Notes: generated by a model not told the origin, from the sequence alone. A stretch of 64,000 nt of DNA from a virus (IMGVR_UViG_3300049893_000724:120460-184459), one strand, 5' to 3'; shown: positions 37,177 through 44,783, counted from the first letter of the stretch. Translations and numbers: made by a program.

Positions 37177-37290
37177 TTACTCAGCAGGTGAGATAATGTC
37201 AGCAACTGTGCGTAAAGTGTTGGCAGTGAGCGATCTTGTAGAAGGTGAAAAGACAAGTGCCATAATGAAAATCAATGCAAGAACTTTCAT
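37177..37290 (-). CDS. 37-residue secreted or membrane peptide
   Basis: MKVLALIFIMALVFSPSTRS is a typical signal peptide or membrane anchor (Lys then 13 hydrophobic residues). Only about 17 residues remain after it. Its stop lies 5 bases before repeat copy 2. Likely envelope acting; function is unknown. Confidence 0.68.
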   Translation of the reverse strand: MKVLALIFIMALVFSPSTRSLTANTLRTVADIISPAE

Positions 37291-37308
37291 CTTCTTTCTT
37301 TTCATTCT

Positions 37309-37470
37309 TCAGAAGTATTGGCGGCAGTATTGTGATTCATTCCACCCGTCACGTTCATAACGTCGGGCATCATAATCATCGGCATCCATTAGATCATCGT
37401 GTTCGCAATCCTCATAATAAGCATCAAACTTTGAGTAGGAATCACCATTGTAAAATGAAGTTGTAGTCAT
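37309..37470 (-). CDS. 53-residue Asp/Tyr-rich protein
   Basis: MTTTSFYNGDSYSKFDAYYE, then many Asp, Tyr and Arg residues (DDLMDADDYDARRYERDGW). Low complexity and probably flexible. Unknown function. Two bases separate it from the upstream gene. Confidence 0.72.
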   Translation of the reverse strand: MTTTSFYNGDSYSKFDAYYEDCEHDDLMDADDYDARRYERDGWNESQYCRQYF

Positions 37471-37472
37471 AG

Positions 37473-37709
37473 TCAAAAAGTATTCAGAACGTGAACAAAA
37501 TCAAGAGAAAAAACACACCAACCAACATAATCTGTCACCTCTTCGACTAATGCTTGAGCGATGGTTTCATCGGTGTCAGTATCATCAACTTCCACCTCGA
37601 AAGTATTACCAATCACAGAATTGATGACTTCTTGTTGTTCATCAACAGTGAAATCTTCATCATCAAAATCAAACAAAACCTCTGTGACTTGCAGTGTTAA
37701 GGTTTTCAT
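37473..37709 (-). CDS. 78-residue acidic protein
   Basis: Starts MKTLTLQVTEVLFDFDDEDF. It is strongly acidic and beta/alpha with VFSLDFVHVL near the end. The ATG at 37709 overlaps the upstream stop (TGATGA); a longer in-frame start six bases upstream is less likely. Confidence 0.76.
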   Translation of the reverse strand: MKTLTLQVTEVLFDFDDEDFTVDEQQEVINSVIGNTFEVEVDDTDTDETIAQALVEEVTDYVGWCVFSLDFVHVLNTF

Positions 37710-37987
37710 CAACATGCACCATAGAAAGGATTACCAAGTTGTGGAAGGTTTGTATTATCGGCAGTCACAAGATAATTGTGTGCTAGACGCTCACGAATTG
37801 CGATTGCTTTCTCTACACGATTCAGATACTTTTTCGACATCTGATCAATACCTTGCCAGGAAAGAACTTGCAAACACCACTCCTTTGAGATGTCACCGTA
37901 AGGTGTTTTGACGGGATAAAATGATACGACCATCGTACCATCTTTAGAGTGAAGTGTAGGAAACTCAGTCATCGTTGAAGTGCTCAT
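37709..37987 (-). CDS. 92-residue small protein after repeat copy 3
   Basis: MSTSTMTEFPTLHSKDGTMV. The second ATG (residue 6, 37972) lies about 20 bases after the repeat, as in other units, and may be the real start. The middle has YGDISKEWCLQVLSW and a helix KYLNRVEKAIAIRERLAHNY. Unknown function. Confidence 0.76.
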   Translation of the reverse strand: MSTSTMTEFPTLHSKDGTMVVSFYPVKTPYGDISKEWCLQVLSWQGIDQMSKKYLNRVEKAIAIRERLAHNYLVTADNTNLPQLGNPFYGAC

Positions 37988-38015
37988 ACTATAGGGACAC
38001 TTTAAGTGGCTCAGT
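37988..38015 (-). repeat. Intergenic palindromic element, copy 3
   Basis: Core at 37998-38008, with TATAGT immediately before the first possible ATG of the 37987 gene. Confidence 0.86.
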
Positions 38016-38024
38016 AACAGTTAC

Positions 38025-38204
38025 TCAAAGACCGTTGATGTACTCTCTGAGTTCAGCATCATACTCCTCTTGAGTGTTAAAAATACGACCGTGAATGTTG
38101 AGAGGAAACTTCTTCTCAACACCAGCAGCTGCAACCATTTGGCAGTCTGCTTCATCGTAACCCATTTCGATGAGGTTCTGAACGTAGGGATTGTAATGTG
38201 TCAT
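38025..38204 (-). CDS. 59-residue small protein
   Basis: MTHYNPYVQNLIEMGYDEAD, UBA-like helical start, then QMVAAAGVEKKFPLNIHGRIF. The ATG directly follows repeat copy 4 with no leader. Unknown function. Confidence 0.76.
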   Translation of the reverse strand: MTHYNPYVQNLIEMGYDEADCQMVAAAGVEKKFPLNIHGRIFNTQEEYDAELREYINGL

Positions 38205-38232
38205 ACTACTGGTACACTTTAAGTGGCTCAGT
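38205..38232 (-). repeat. Intergenic palindromic element, copy 4
   Basis: Core at 38215-38225, -10-like end CAGTAGT. The next gene starts at the ATG that completes TAGTATG. Confidence 0.85.
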
Positions 38233-38375
38233 TACTTAAACGATACGTTGACACCTACAACTTTTGCTGTAGGATTGCGAGCGAGTGCAGTTTCCCGTGC
38301 ATCTTTTGCAGAGTTTGCTTGCACTTCCTCCTTGAAGACTTTGCCACCAACGTATAACTCAACAATGTATTTCAT
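38232..38375 (-). CDS. 47-residue small protein
   Basis: MKYIVELYVGGKVFKEEVQA, then ANSAKDARETALARNPTAKV, a beta-beta-alpha-beta miniature common among phage small proteins. ATGA overlap with the upstream gene. The stop touches repeat copy 4. Confidence 0.78.
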   Translation of the reverse strand: MKYIVELYVGGKVFKEEVQANSAKDARETALARNPTAKVVGVNVSFK

Positions 38376-38572
38376 AGTGTTTGGAATGGTTGGACTTCTT
38401 TGATGTCAGAATTGAAAAACTTTTGAATGATGCTATCAATCACAGGATACCATTGTTCGTTATCACTCGGATAGCCACATTCTCGTGCTTGATTGAGAAA
38501 CTTCAAGATGCAAGTTTCCTCATTTGCAGTGAACTTAACGCGATTGAAAGTGTAACCAGTGTGTTCAGTCAT
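38372..38572 (-). CDS. 66-residue small protein
   Basis: MTEHTGYTFNRVKFTANEET, then CILKFLNQARECGYPSDNEQ. Helical, one Cys pair far apart. Coupled on both sides by ATGA overlaps, so it is clearly translated within this unit. Unknown function. Confidence 0.76.
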   Translation of the reverse strand: MTEHTGYTFNRVKFTANEETCILKFLNQARECGYPSDNEQWYPVIDSIIQKFFNSDIKEVQPFQTL

Positions 38573-38835
38573 TTGTTGTTAAGATTGCGGGAATTGATTT
38601 CTTCTTCGATGAGATCAAACACTTGCGTGTAGATGTAATCATAGTCTTCGACTTCGTTGAGAATATCGAACGCAACTTCACGATCTACAGGTACTTGATC
38701 GCCACCATCTTCGCTCCATACGAATACATCTTCATTGGTGAAGATAAATGCAGCAGCGGGTGCATCTTCTCCCTGTTGTTCGATCAGTCGATTAACACGA
38801 TCACGAAGATGTGCTAGGGTATTGTTGTTTGCCAT
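38569..38835 (-). CDS. 88-residue acidic protein
   Basis: MANNNTLAHLRDRVNRLIEQ, a helix, then APAAAFIFTNEDVFVWSEDG and an acidic helical C-terminus. The pattern is close to small cyanophage proteins I recall without function. ATGA overlap downstream. Confidence 0.78.
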   Translation of the reverse strand: MANNNTLAHLRDRVNRLIEQQGEDAPAAAFIFTNEDVFVWSEDGGDQVPVDREVAFDILNEVEDYDYIYTQVFDLIEEEINSRNLNNK

Positions 38836-38969
38836 CAGATAAACTCTTCGAGGTAGTAATCAAGAGGAAGTCCAAGCTCTGCTGCTTGTTGTTCCCATTC
38901 GGTCCATTCTTCGGGAGAAGCATCATTGAAGAAGTCTTCCCGAGTATAATCAAAAACAGGTCCGCACAT
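38835..38969 (-). CDS. 44-residue protein with DYYLxEF end
   Basis: MCGPVFDYTREDFFNDASPE, then EWEQQAAELGLPLDYYLEEF. The last 16 residues match the pattern of the protein at 47350-47487 (AARLEVPVDYYLAEF), so these look like two members of one short family. Overlaps the next ATG (TGATG). Confidence 0.76.
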   Translation of the reverse strand: MCGPVFDYTREDFFNDASPEEWTEWEQQAAELGLPLDYYLEEFI

Positions 38970-38971
38970 AA

Positions 38972-39115
38972 TCACTTTTTGTTGCGAGGGTTAATGTCAA
39001 TCAGTCGGTCAAGTGCATCACCAAGAGTAGAGCGAACTTGCTCATCTTTCAGTGATACAAACTCATACGCTTCGTAGAGTTTGATGTAAAGATCATCCCA
39101 TTGAGTTTGTGTCAT
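38972..39115 (-). CDS. 47-residue small protein
   Basis: MTQTQWDDLYIKLYEAYEFV, helical, ending RLIDINPRNKK. Two bases separate it from the next gene. Unknown function. Confidence 0.74.
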   Translation of the reverse strand: MTQTQWDDLYIKLYEAYEFVSLKDEQVRSTLGDALDRLIDINPRNKK

Positions 39116-39121
39116 TATCAA

Positions 39122-39370
39122 TCAGGCAGGAAGAATACAAAAGGTGCCACAGAAACGACGAACCCATTGTAGAGTTTCGTGGTAAGATGTGCGGGGGTTG
39201 CTCATCTCCATCGTAGAACCATTCTGAGGATTGTGTGCAACAGCAACATAAAGATTGTCGCACTCTTTATCAGTAATCTGCTCAATCCACATTTGATTGA
39301 CTTTACCTTCCTTCCAATTTGTGTGGTAGGAGTAGACTTCGGAGACGATCATCGGTTGAGTTGCGTTCAT
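39122..39370 (-). CDS. 82-residue small protein after repeat copy 5
   Basis: MNATQPMIVSEVYSYHTNWK. A second ATG (residue 7) has the usual distance to the repeat. The middle DKECDNLYVAVAHNPQNGST and the RTSYHETLQWVRRFCG end suggest a compact alpha/beta fold. Unknown function. Confidence 0.76.
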   Translation of the reverse strand: MNATQPMIVSEVYSYHTNWKEGKVNQMWIEQITDKECDNLYVAVAHNPQNGSTMEMSNPRTSYHETLQWVRRFCGTFCILPA

Positions 39371-39398
39371 ACTACTGGTACACTTTAAGTGGCTCAGT
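39371..39398 (-). repeat. Intergenic palindromic element, copy 5
   Basis: Core at 39381-39391, -10-like end CAGTAGT, directly upstream of the 39370 ATG. Confidence 0.86.
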
Positions 39399-39403
39399 AA
39401 CTG

Positions 39404-39712
39404 TTACCCATTTCTTCCATACCAAGCAAGAAACCCAATAATTGCAGCAACTGGTATAACAATCCACCAGTATTCTACAATCAACCAAATACCAAACACA
39501 ATTGCCGCTAACCATACATAACCCTCAACATCTCCATCAGATGAAGAAGAAGAACTGTTGGACTTTACTTCTCTCAAATTGACGATTTGTTGAACATCTC
39601 CGTGCTTGGCATAGATTTGTTCTTTCGCACCAGAGAATGTTGCAGCTTCAACCTCTGTGTTAATCCTACCGACGCGGGAGTTGACGAATACTTCTGCTCT
39701 CCAAGTTGCCAT
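39404..39712 (-). CDS. 102-residue membrane protein with two spans
   Basis: Starts MATWRAEVFVNSRVGRINTE (ATG 39712, overlapping the upstream stop). A soluble 55-residue beta-rich head with a Ser-rich linker precedes two hydrophobic spans near residues 62-77 (VWLAAIVFGIWLIVEY) and 79-96 (WIVIPVAAIIGFLAWY). Likely inserted in the host membrane; function is unknown. Confidence 0.76.
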   Translation of the reverse strand: MATWRAEVFVNSRVGRINTEVEAATFSGAKEQIYAKHGDVQQIVNLREVKSNSSSSSSDGDVEGYVWLAAIVFGIWLIVEYWWIVIPVAAIIGFLAWYGRNG

Positions 39713-39966
39713 TACCAAGTTCCTCTCTGAATGTGGATTTTGCGGACTTCCTGATACAGAAAATGCCGAAGTTTAGGGTCGGTAGTGTTATCAAAAGCAT
39801 AATACAATCGGTTCAGGTATTCATCTTGTGTCGAACCTATGTTACCATCACCACCAAGGTCATTGAGTGAAGAACCTGCTTTAGCTTTGGCACGTCCAAA
39901 GTTACCAGTGATGTTACCTTGTGTTCTTAGTTTCGGACGGATCTTTGAGAGATTAGAGTAAGTCAT
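39712..39966 (-). CDS. 84-residue small protein
   Basis: A basic Gly-rich N-terminus (MTYSNLSKIRPKLRTQGNIT) is followed by a helical C-terminus (DEYLNRLYYAFDNTTDPKLR). Overlaps both neighbours by 1-4 bases. Unknown function. Confidence 0.76.
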   Translation of the reverse strand: MTYSNLSKIRPKLRTQGNITGNFGRAKAKAGSSLNDLGGDGNIGSTQDEYLNRLYYAFDNTTDPKLRHFLYQEVRKIHIQRGTW

Positions 39967-40190
39967 CGTGCTACAATGTCCAGAGTTTCCATCAACATCA
40001 TCGCAAGTTCAGTCCGATTGTCTTCATCAACCACAGGAATGTTAGTTTCTACAAACTCACTCACAATTTCTTGCAGAAGGTCAGTCATTCGCTGGTCAGC
40101 ATACACATAACCTGCCAATTCATTCTTGAAACCGTCACGCAACAATCGCAGAGATTTTGTTACAGTGCGTTCTTGAGTAGTGTCAGTCAT
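39963..40190 (-). CDS. 75-residue helical protein
   Basis: MTDTTQERTVTKSLRLLRDG, then helices (ADQRMTDLLQEIVSEFVETN). The frame is open further upstream (to 40223) but MTDTTQ is typical of genes here, so 40190 is chosen. Unknown function. Confidence 0.74.
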   Translation of the reverse strand: MTDTTQERTVTKSLRLLRDGFKNELAGYVYADQRMTDLLQEIVSEFVETNIPVVDEDNRTELAMMLMETLDIVAR

Positions 40191-40219
40191 TTGAGGAAAG
40201 ATTTGTGTTTGGAGATACA

Positions 40220-40678
40220 TCAACGAGCGTACAAATAACCACCCGACCAGTCTGCATTTTCCAGCAGGTATTCACGATCAGCAATCAATCGCAGATCATA
40301 GCGTACACCTTGAGCAGGAGCTTTCCAAGAAGCAGACTTATACACTTCACCAGTCTTTTTATCAACGAAGCAGTGAGCAGAGCGACCACCGCCACCATCA
40401 ATAAAGATGACTTTGTGATACTTTTTGCCAGACTCGATGACATAATCAATGTCACACTTGCCAGACTTCAGTTCATCAATCTTGCGCTGATGATACTGTG
40501 ACTGAACCGAATCAGTGTTGTCGTAAGTATAATTGAAGTTCTCAATCGCTCGCTGATGTCCGCGAATCGAATACTGACGATAATTGTCTTTCAGTGCTTC
40601 AATCAGCAGATAGGTATTCTTGAGGACCGAATCTGCAATGATTTGTTGTGCTTGTGCTTGCATAGTAGTGGTGCTCAT
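40220..40678 (-). CDS. 152-residue conserved phage protein, unknown function
   Basis: MSTTTMQAQAQQIIADSVLK. The second ATG at residue 6 is a rival start with the usual distance to the repeat. The C-terminal half has YHKVIFIDGGGGRSAHCFVD, KKTGEVYKSASWKAPAQGVR and YDLR, a conserved beta-hairpin unit seen in many phage proteins. A nucleotide-binding or phosphate loop role is possible (GGGGRS), but unproved. Confidence 0.8.
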   Translation of the reverse strand: MSTTTMQAQAQQIIADSVLKNTYLLIEALKDNYRQYSIRGHQRAIENFNYTYDNTDSVQSQYHQRKIDELKSGKCDIDYVIESGKKYHKVIFIDGGGGRSAHCFVDKKTGEVYKSASWKAPAQGVRYDLRLIADREYLLENADWSGGYLYAR

Positions 40679-40706
40679 ACTATAGGGACACTTTAAGTGG
40701 CTCAGT
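40679..40706 (-). repeat. Intergenic palindromic element, copy 6
   Basis: Core at 40689-40699 with CCCTATAGT. It sits between the ligase-like gene end and the 40678 start. Confidence 0.87.
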
Positions 40707-40711
40707 TACAT

Positions 40712-41623
40712 TCACCAATTCTTTGCTAGGTTAAAATTTGCGCGACTGAATTGATAGCGGTCAACAATCTTGAAAGTGCCATAATTATTGACCATAACAT
40801 AACCTTCGTGATCACTTTGTTGACCATCAATCTCACAAAGGATTTCATCGTCACGCTCAATGAACCAGAACAAATCCATCTTGATTGAATACACCAACTT
40901 CCAAAGCCGAATCAGGTTGACATCACATTCACATTCTGATGCAATGTCATACTCAGCGACCTCATCAATTTGTTCACCCTCGCGGATGTAGCGATTGATA
41001 ACTTTTTTGAGTTCTTTCGCTTGCTTTTCATTCACGAAGTCGCAAAGAGTGCTCATTTGTTTAGCAAACTTGCACACATCTTCAATATCTTCACGATAAG
41101 GAGAGATCTCTGCTTCGGGACGCACAAACTTGCAGTATTTTGTGCTAATCAGATCACCTTCCAATGGATGAGCTTCCATCTCAGGAAGATAGTCTCCAGT
41201 GTAGTAAGTGTGAGGAGCAATGATAATCTCCTCACGCACAATCTCAGGAAACTTGTAAGTAATGGTATTGGGTCGGAATGTATCCAACCCTTTACCAAAA
41301 CCAATCCAATCACCTTGAAACACACCCTCAGTTTTAGGCAGAAACTCAAGGCAATAGATGAGGATTTGAGTTACACGCGGTTGACCACCAAAGTGCTCAA
41401 AAATGTCATCTTCATTATAGCAAAGACGAATCTTTTGCTTGTTAAATGCTGCCTTGGTGCATACAAAAAACTCACCATTTTGAGGATTAGTTCCCCACAC
41501 AATCGCAGGAGCACCATCAATCTTTACACTGATGTTGCTGTCGGTTTCATACATCCAATCCAGCACAGATAGATCCCCAGTGAGGATACAATCTTCGGGA
41601 TGTTCCAGGTGTTTGTTCTGCAT
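40712..41623 (-). CDS. KxDG nucleotidyltransferase (ligase-like) protein, DUF6267-type
   Basis: 303 residues. Motif I is SVKIDGAPAIVWG with the candidate adenylated lysine K34 (K-x-D-G). Mid-protein GVFQGDWIGFG and the late pair HEGYVMVNNYGTFKIVDRYQ (about 272-291) fit motifs IV and V of the DNA/RNA ligase superfamily. This fold joins nucleic acid ends through a lysine-AMP intermediate. Whether the substrate is DNA or RNA cannot be read from sequence. The ATG directly follows repeat copy 7. It follows the methyltransferase and nuclease genes in the transcript. Confidence 0.83.
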   Translation of the reverse strand: MQNKHLEHPEDCILTGDLSVLDWMYETDSNISVKIDGAPAIVWGTNPQNGEFFVCTKAAFNKQKIRLCYNEDDIFEHFGGQPRVTQILIYCLEFLPKTEGVFQGDWIGFGKGLDTFRPNTITYKFPEIVREEIIIAPHTYYTGDYLPEMEAHPLEGDLISTKYCKFVRPEAEISPYREDIEDVCKFAKQMSTLCDFVNEKQAKELKKVINRYIREGEQIDEVAEYDIASECECDVNLIRLWKLVYSIKMDLFWFIERDDEILCEIDGQQSDHEGYVMVNNYGTFKIVDRYQFSRANFNLAKNW

Positions 41624-41651
41624 ACTATAGGGACACTTTAAGTGGCTCAGT
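41624..41651 (-). repeat. Intergenic palindromic element, copy 7
   Basis: Core at 41634-41644 with CCCTATAGT. Its ACTGAG end provides the TGA stop of the methyltransferase gene. Confidence 0.87.
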
Positions 41652-42210
41652 TTTCATCAAGAGGCAGTTTTGCAGCAGAGTTACTCTTTGGTATGATAAG
41701 TTCTTCCATAATGATTTGCTTTGGTAGAAAGTTCCAGCAATAGTAACTAGAACTGAACGTAATCTTGTCGTTTGGTCTACCATCAGGACTATGAAACTTC
41801 ATCCGTTTATCAAACATTAGTAGTTGCAGATCCTTATCCTTAAACAACTGTTTGGGAGCACTATCATTCAACCAGGTGTTAGTCATAATGAGGGCAAATG
41901 GTTTCCCAAAAGATAATGCTCGCTCAAAGAACTTACGTTTGTTGGTGAATGGTGGATTGGATACGATTACATCCCACTCAAAGTCAGGAACATAAGTGAG
42001 AAAATCTTGTCCCGTTGAAATGTGTGTGGAGATGACTAGATTTTGTGCTCCAATCTGCTTGACAAACTCACTCTCTTTGGTATCAAATGGACACCAGACC
42101 TTTGCATCTTTGGGAATGTATTTGAGAATGGGAGTTACACCGTATGCAGGAGTATAGCACTCGTCATTGTTACCCTGCGAGTACATTAGTTTGCCACTAT
42201 CAAGAGTCAT
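41647..42210 (-). CDS. DNA adenine N6-methyltransferase-like protein
   Basis: 187 residues. The key motif is NPPF (85-88, in DVIVSNPPFTNKRKFF), motif IV of N6-adenine methyltransferases. YSQGNNDECYTPAYGV at the N-terminus and AKVWCPFDTKESEFVK (36-51) act as the motif I/X region. It would methylate adenines in DNA using S-adenosylmethionine. ATGA overlap with the candidate nuclease upstream suggests a coupled pair. The C-terminus AAKLPLDEN is shared with the 62-residue protein ending at 42743. Confidence 0.83.
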   Translation of the reverse strand: MTLDSGKLMYSQGNNDECYTPAYGVTPILKYIPKDAKVWCPFDTKESEFVKQIGAQNLVISTHISTGQDFLTYVPDFEWDVIVSNPPFTNKRKFFERALSFGKPFALIMTNTWLNDSAPKQLFKDKDLQLLMFDKRMKFHSPDGRPNDKITFSSSYYCWNFLPKQIIMEELIIPKSNSAAKLPLDEN

Positions 42211-42704
42211 ACAATACGAGTCCCAAATTGTTGGATTTCTTTCTTAGTCAGACTACCAGAGAGACGGGGATCTTTGTGCTTGCCGTGAATCTTACGCTCC
42301 CAATCTTTCTTGAGTTTAGGAAGAAGAATCATCAGCACATCATCACCAGTCAGTTTCCACACTTCCACAACTTTGCCACCTTCATAACGTGCAATGTAGT
42401 GGTTGGAGTATTTACCAAGCTTTTCTTCAATCAGATAACGCTCCTGCTCTTCCCAAGTATCTTGAACACTGATACCATTATACGTCCCATTGATAGAATT
42501 AGCAATGGTAGACTTATACTCACATTCACCCGATTCATCTACAGCATCAGCACCAGAATAGGTTTCTGCTACTTTATGCCCAAGAATACCAGCAAGATGT
42601 ATCTCACGAGAGCGAGCATAACTGAAAGGATCTCCCCAACCTTGTTCATCACAAAGTTGATACATTTCCTCAAACAGTTGTTGAAACCTTTGTTCTGGTG
42701 TCAC
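42207..42704 (-). CDS. Candidate PD-(D/E)XK nuclease (restriction-like)
   Basis: 165 residues, GTG start. A helical N-terminus leads to GADAVDESGECEYKSTIA (51-68). Asp53 or Asp56 with Glu62-Tyr-Lys64 fits the D...ExK catalytic core of restriction-type nucleases. The C-terminus HYIARYEGGKVVEVWKLTGD and KDPRLSGSLTKKEI is typical of phage-coded members I recall. It is fused translationally (ATGA) to the methyltransferase gene, as expected for a restriction-modification pair. The start lies about 16 bases after repeat copy 8. Confidence 0.72.
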   Translation of the reverse strand: MTPEQRFQQLFEEMYQLCDEQGWGDPFSYARSREIHLAGILGHKVAETYSGADAVDESGECEYKSTIANSINGTYNGISVQDTWEEQERYLIEEKLGKYSNHYIARYEGGKVVEVWKLTGDDVLMILLPKLKKDWERKIHGKHKDPRLSGSLTKKEIQQFGTRIV

Positions 42705-42719
42705 GGGTGTTCATTATCT

Positions 42720-42747
42720 ACTAAAGGGACACTTTAAGTGGCTCAGT
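42720..42747 (-). repeat. Intergenic palindromic element, copy 8
   Basis: Core at 42730-42740; the -10-like end is CTTTAGT. It contains the TGA stop of the 62-residue gene. Confidence 0.85.
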
Positions 42748-42931
42748 TTTCATCAACTGGCAGTTGTGCTACACTTTTGCCTTTCTTGTGGTCGTTGATG
42801 TACTTTCGTGCAGATGCTTCAGTTCTACACAGTTTCTCAAGTTGTTGACCGTTGTGGATAATGATGTATCCTTTGTTGCCATAAGGAACTGCTGCATAGA
42901 AATCCTTATACATTGTGAACCCTTCTTTCAT
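42743..42931 (-). CDS. 62-residue small protein
   Basis: MKEGFTMYKDFYAAVPYGNK, then YIIIHNGQQLEKLCRTEASA and a Lys-rich helix. ATGA overlap with the 176-residue gene. It ends SVAQLPVDEN, nearly the same last residues as the methyltransferase, next to the same repeat element. Confidence 0.76.
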   Translation of the reverse strand: MKEGFTMYKDFYAAVPYGNKGYIIIHNGQQLEKLCRTEASARKYINDHKKGKSVAQLPVDEN

Positions 42932-43458
42932 ACTAGAAACCTCTTTTCATACTCTAGAAGATCGGAAGGTGCTGGGATAATGTTGTCATCGTATTCTACA
43001 GCAGTTTTCCAGCTTGCGCCAGTCTTGCGATACAATTTGATGCCAAGATGCTGATACTTGAGATTAGTAGGGACGTGAACTTTATAGTCCACACCATCAT
43101 TCTCCGTCAGCATACTCAACCGCTTGTTCTCATCCTTGGTGACCGTAATCGTGGAACAAGATAACCAGAACAGGTTCTCAAATATGTCATAATCAGACAA
43201 ATACTTGTATGGGTTGTCCATAATCATCCGACCAATGAATTGTGGCGACAAACAGTGATCATGAGTACGCTCTTTTGGATTATCCTTTGCTGCCTCACTT
43301 ATCAAACCAAGATGATTGACCTGAGCACAATCAAACACACCAATGTAGTAAATGCGTGTGATGGGTCGGAAGAAATCAGGTTCGCCCCAGTTGTCTATAT
43401 TTGCCTGCAGAGAGTTAAATGTAGTTTGGCAGTAGGCTTTCCAGTTCTTGGAGTTCAT
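42928..43458 (-). CDS. 176-residue phage protein with THDH motif, unknown function
   Basis: The line KERTHDHCLSPQFIGRMIMD (about 83-102) is striking: a His-Asp-His run followed by a conserved helix. YLSDYDIFENLFWLSCSTIT and KYQHLGIKLYRK follow. I recall this pattern in viral and phage proteins near modification genes, but cannot name a proven activity; a metal-dependent nuclease is one guess. It leads the unit holding the nuclease and methyltransferase. Confidence 0.75.
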   Translation of the reverse strand: MNSKNWKAYCQTTFNSLQANIDNWGEPDFFRPITRIYYIGVFDCAQVNHLGLISEAAKDNPKERTHDHCLSPQFIGRMIMDNPYKYLSDYDIFENLFWLSCSTITVTKDENKRLSMLTENDGVDYKVHVPTNLKYQHLGIKLYRKTGASWKTAVEYDDNIIPAPSDLLEYEKRFLV

Positions 43459-43560
43459 TTTAATAAAAAGCGGTGATCTGGTTGCGGTGGATGGGTTCTA
43501 GGTCGCTTGCAGTAGAATTGCAGAAAAATCAGGTTTTTGGCCTAGTGGCCATCAGGGTTC

Positions 43561-44742
43561 TCACCGCTTGATGACCGACACGGCAGGTTGACCCTGATTG
43601 AAGATAGTATCAACAACTGCCTGCACTTTGCGTGAGGTGCTGATGCCAACCTTGTCATATACAGGCACACAAACCAGACCAAACTTCTTGGTTTCGTCAC
43701 CCAAACGGATCACACGTCCGATAGTCTGAGAGATGCCAATGTAATCCATATTCCGCATAAACAACACCGCTTCCAATCCAGACACATTAATGCCCTCAGA
43801 TAGGATGCTGTGGTGAATGACAACAAATCGCTTGCTGCTATCCTTACCCCAAGCATTGAGGGTATCAAAGAATACCTCACGGTCAACTTTCTTGCCGTCA
43901 ATGACAGCACCAGTCTTGGCAGTAATATACATCCAAGAGTAACCACGTTGCTCTAGTTGAGCACAGAAGTCTGATTGAGAAACAAGACCCACAATCTGTT
44001 TGGTAGAGCGAGCACAAATCAGAATCTTGCTGAGGTTCTGGTCATCAATCGTCTCCATCAGATTGTCAGCGTCACGCTCAAAGATCATCTGCCGATCTTG
44101 AACCATAGGCAGTTGCTTCACGACAACTTTAGGAGGCAAAATGTATCCACCATCAACCAACTCAGGAGCAGGAACTTGGCAGATTACCTGACCATAAACC
44201 TCAGGGAGGTTCATCCCAGGTTTAGAAATAGTGGTAGAATGTTTGGGAGTTGCAGTGAAGAAGTAGCAACGGTTAGCATTAGCACTGAAGTGCTCAGTTG
44301 CAGGGAAAAAGTGACGCTGAACGCTGTTATGTGCCTCATCAAAGTAGATCGTATCCACATCAATCTCAGCATCAACCAGACGCTGCAAAGAGTTGTACGT
44401 GGTGAAGATCAACTGATGACGATTAGCAGCGGCACACATACCTGCGTGAACAACAATGTCGGCAGGTTTGGTAGTGCTAACGTGATGAGTTTCGCCACTG
44501 TGAACGTGCAGAACTTCAGCGTTGGTGATGTGCTCCAGAAACTCAGAAGAGAGTTGCTCAGCAAGCAGAATACGGGGAGCAACAACTACAACAGTCTGCG
44601 GAGTTTCAGACTGAAACTGACGCATTGTATCATAGATCATCTTCAGCGTTTTACCGCCACCAGTAGGAACAATCACTTGGCCCTTGCTGTGCTTCTGCAT
44701 CGCAGCAATAGCACGGGATTGATGAGGACGAAGAGTAATCAT
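43561..44742 (-). CDS. SF2 helicase (ResIII/UvsW-like)
   Basis: 393 residues. Q-like LRPHQ (4-8), Walker A PTGGGKT (26-32), VVVAPRILL motif Ia, DEAH (135-138), TATP (163-166) and QTIGRVIR (motif VI, about 338-345) give a full superfamily 2 helicase. At this length it is shorter than T4 UvsW (503) and lacks an evident N-terminal extra domain. Roles include branch migration, recombination or the motor of a restriction-like system. A sigma70-type promoter is embedded in the hairpin just upstream. Confidence 0.88.
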   Translation of the reverse strand: MITLRPHQSRAIAAMQKHSKGQVIVPTGGGKTLKMIYDTMRQFQSETPQTVVVVAPRILLAEQLSSEFLEHITNAEVLHVHSGETHHVSTTKPADIVVHAGMCAAANRHQLIFTTYNSLQRLVDAEIDVDTIYFDEAHNSVQRHFFPATEHFSANANRCYFFTATPKHSTTISKPGMNLPEVYGQVICQVPAPELVDGGYILPPKVVVKQLPMVQDRQMIFERDADNLMETIDDQNLSKILICARSTKQIVGLVSQSDFCAQLEQRGYSWMYITAKTGAVIDGKKVDREVFFDTLNAWGKDSSKRFVVIHHSILSEGINVSGLEAVLFMRNMDYIGISQTIGRVIRLGDETKKFGLVCVPVYDKVGISTSRKVQAVVDTIFNQGQPAVSVIKR

Positions 44743-44783
44743 TACAAATTACAGTGTTTCAGGTGGTTTGGTATCTAAAAGAC

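Noticed and set aside
43459-43560. Palindromic stretch GGCCACTAGGCC after the 176-residue gene start region as a terminator.
   Set aside because: It lacks a clean U tract and precedes an A-rich then T-rich stretch; too weak to list.
43975-44778. A long plus-strand frame (267 codons) opposite the helicase, and one of 200 codons opposite the ligase-like gene.
   Set aside because: Both mirror well-supported genes with catalytic motifs, so the open frame is a composition effect.
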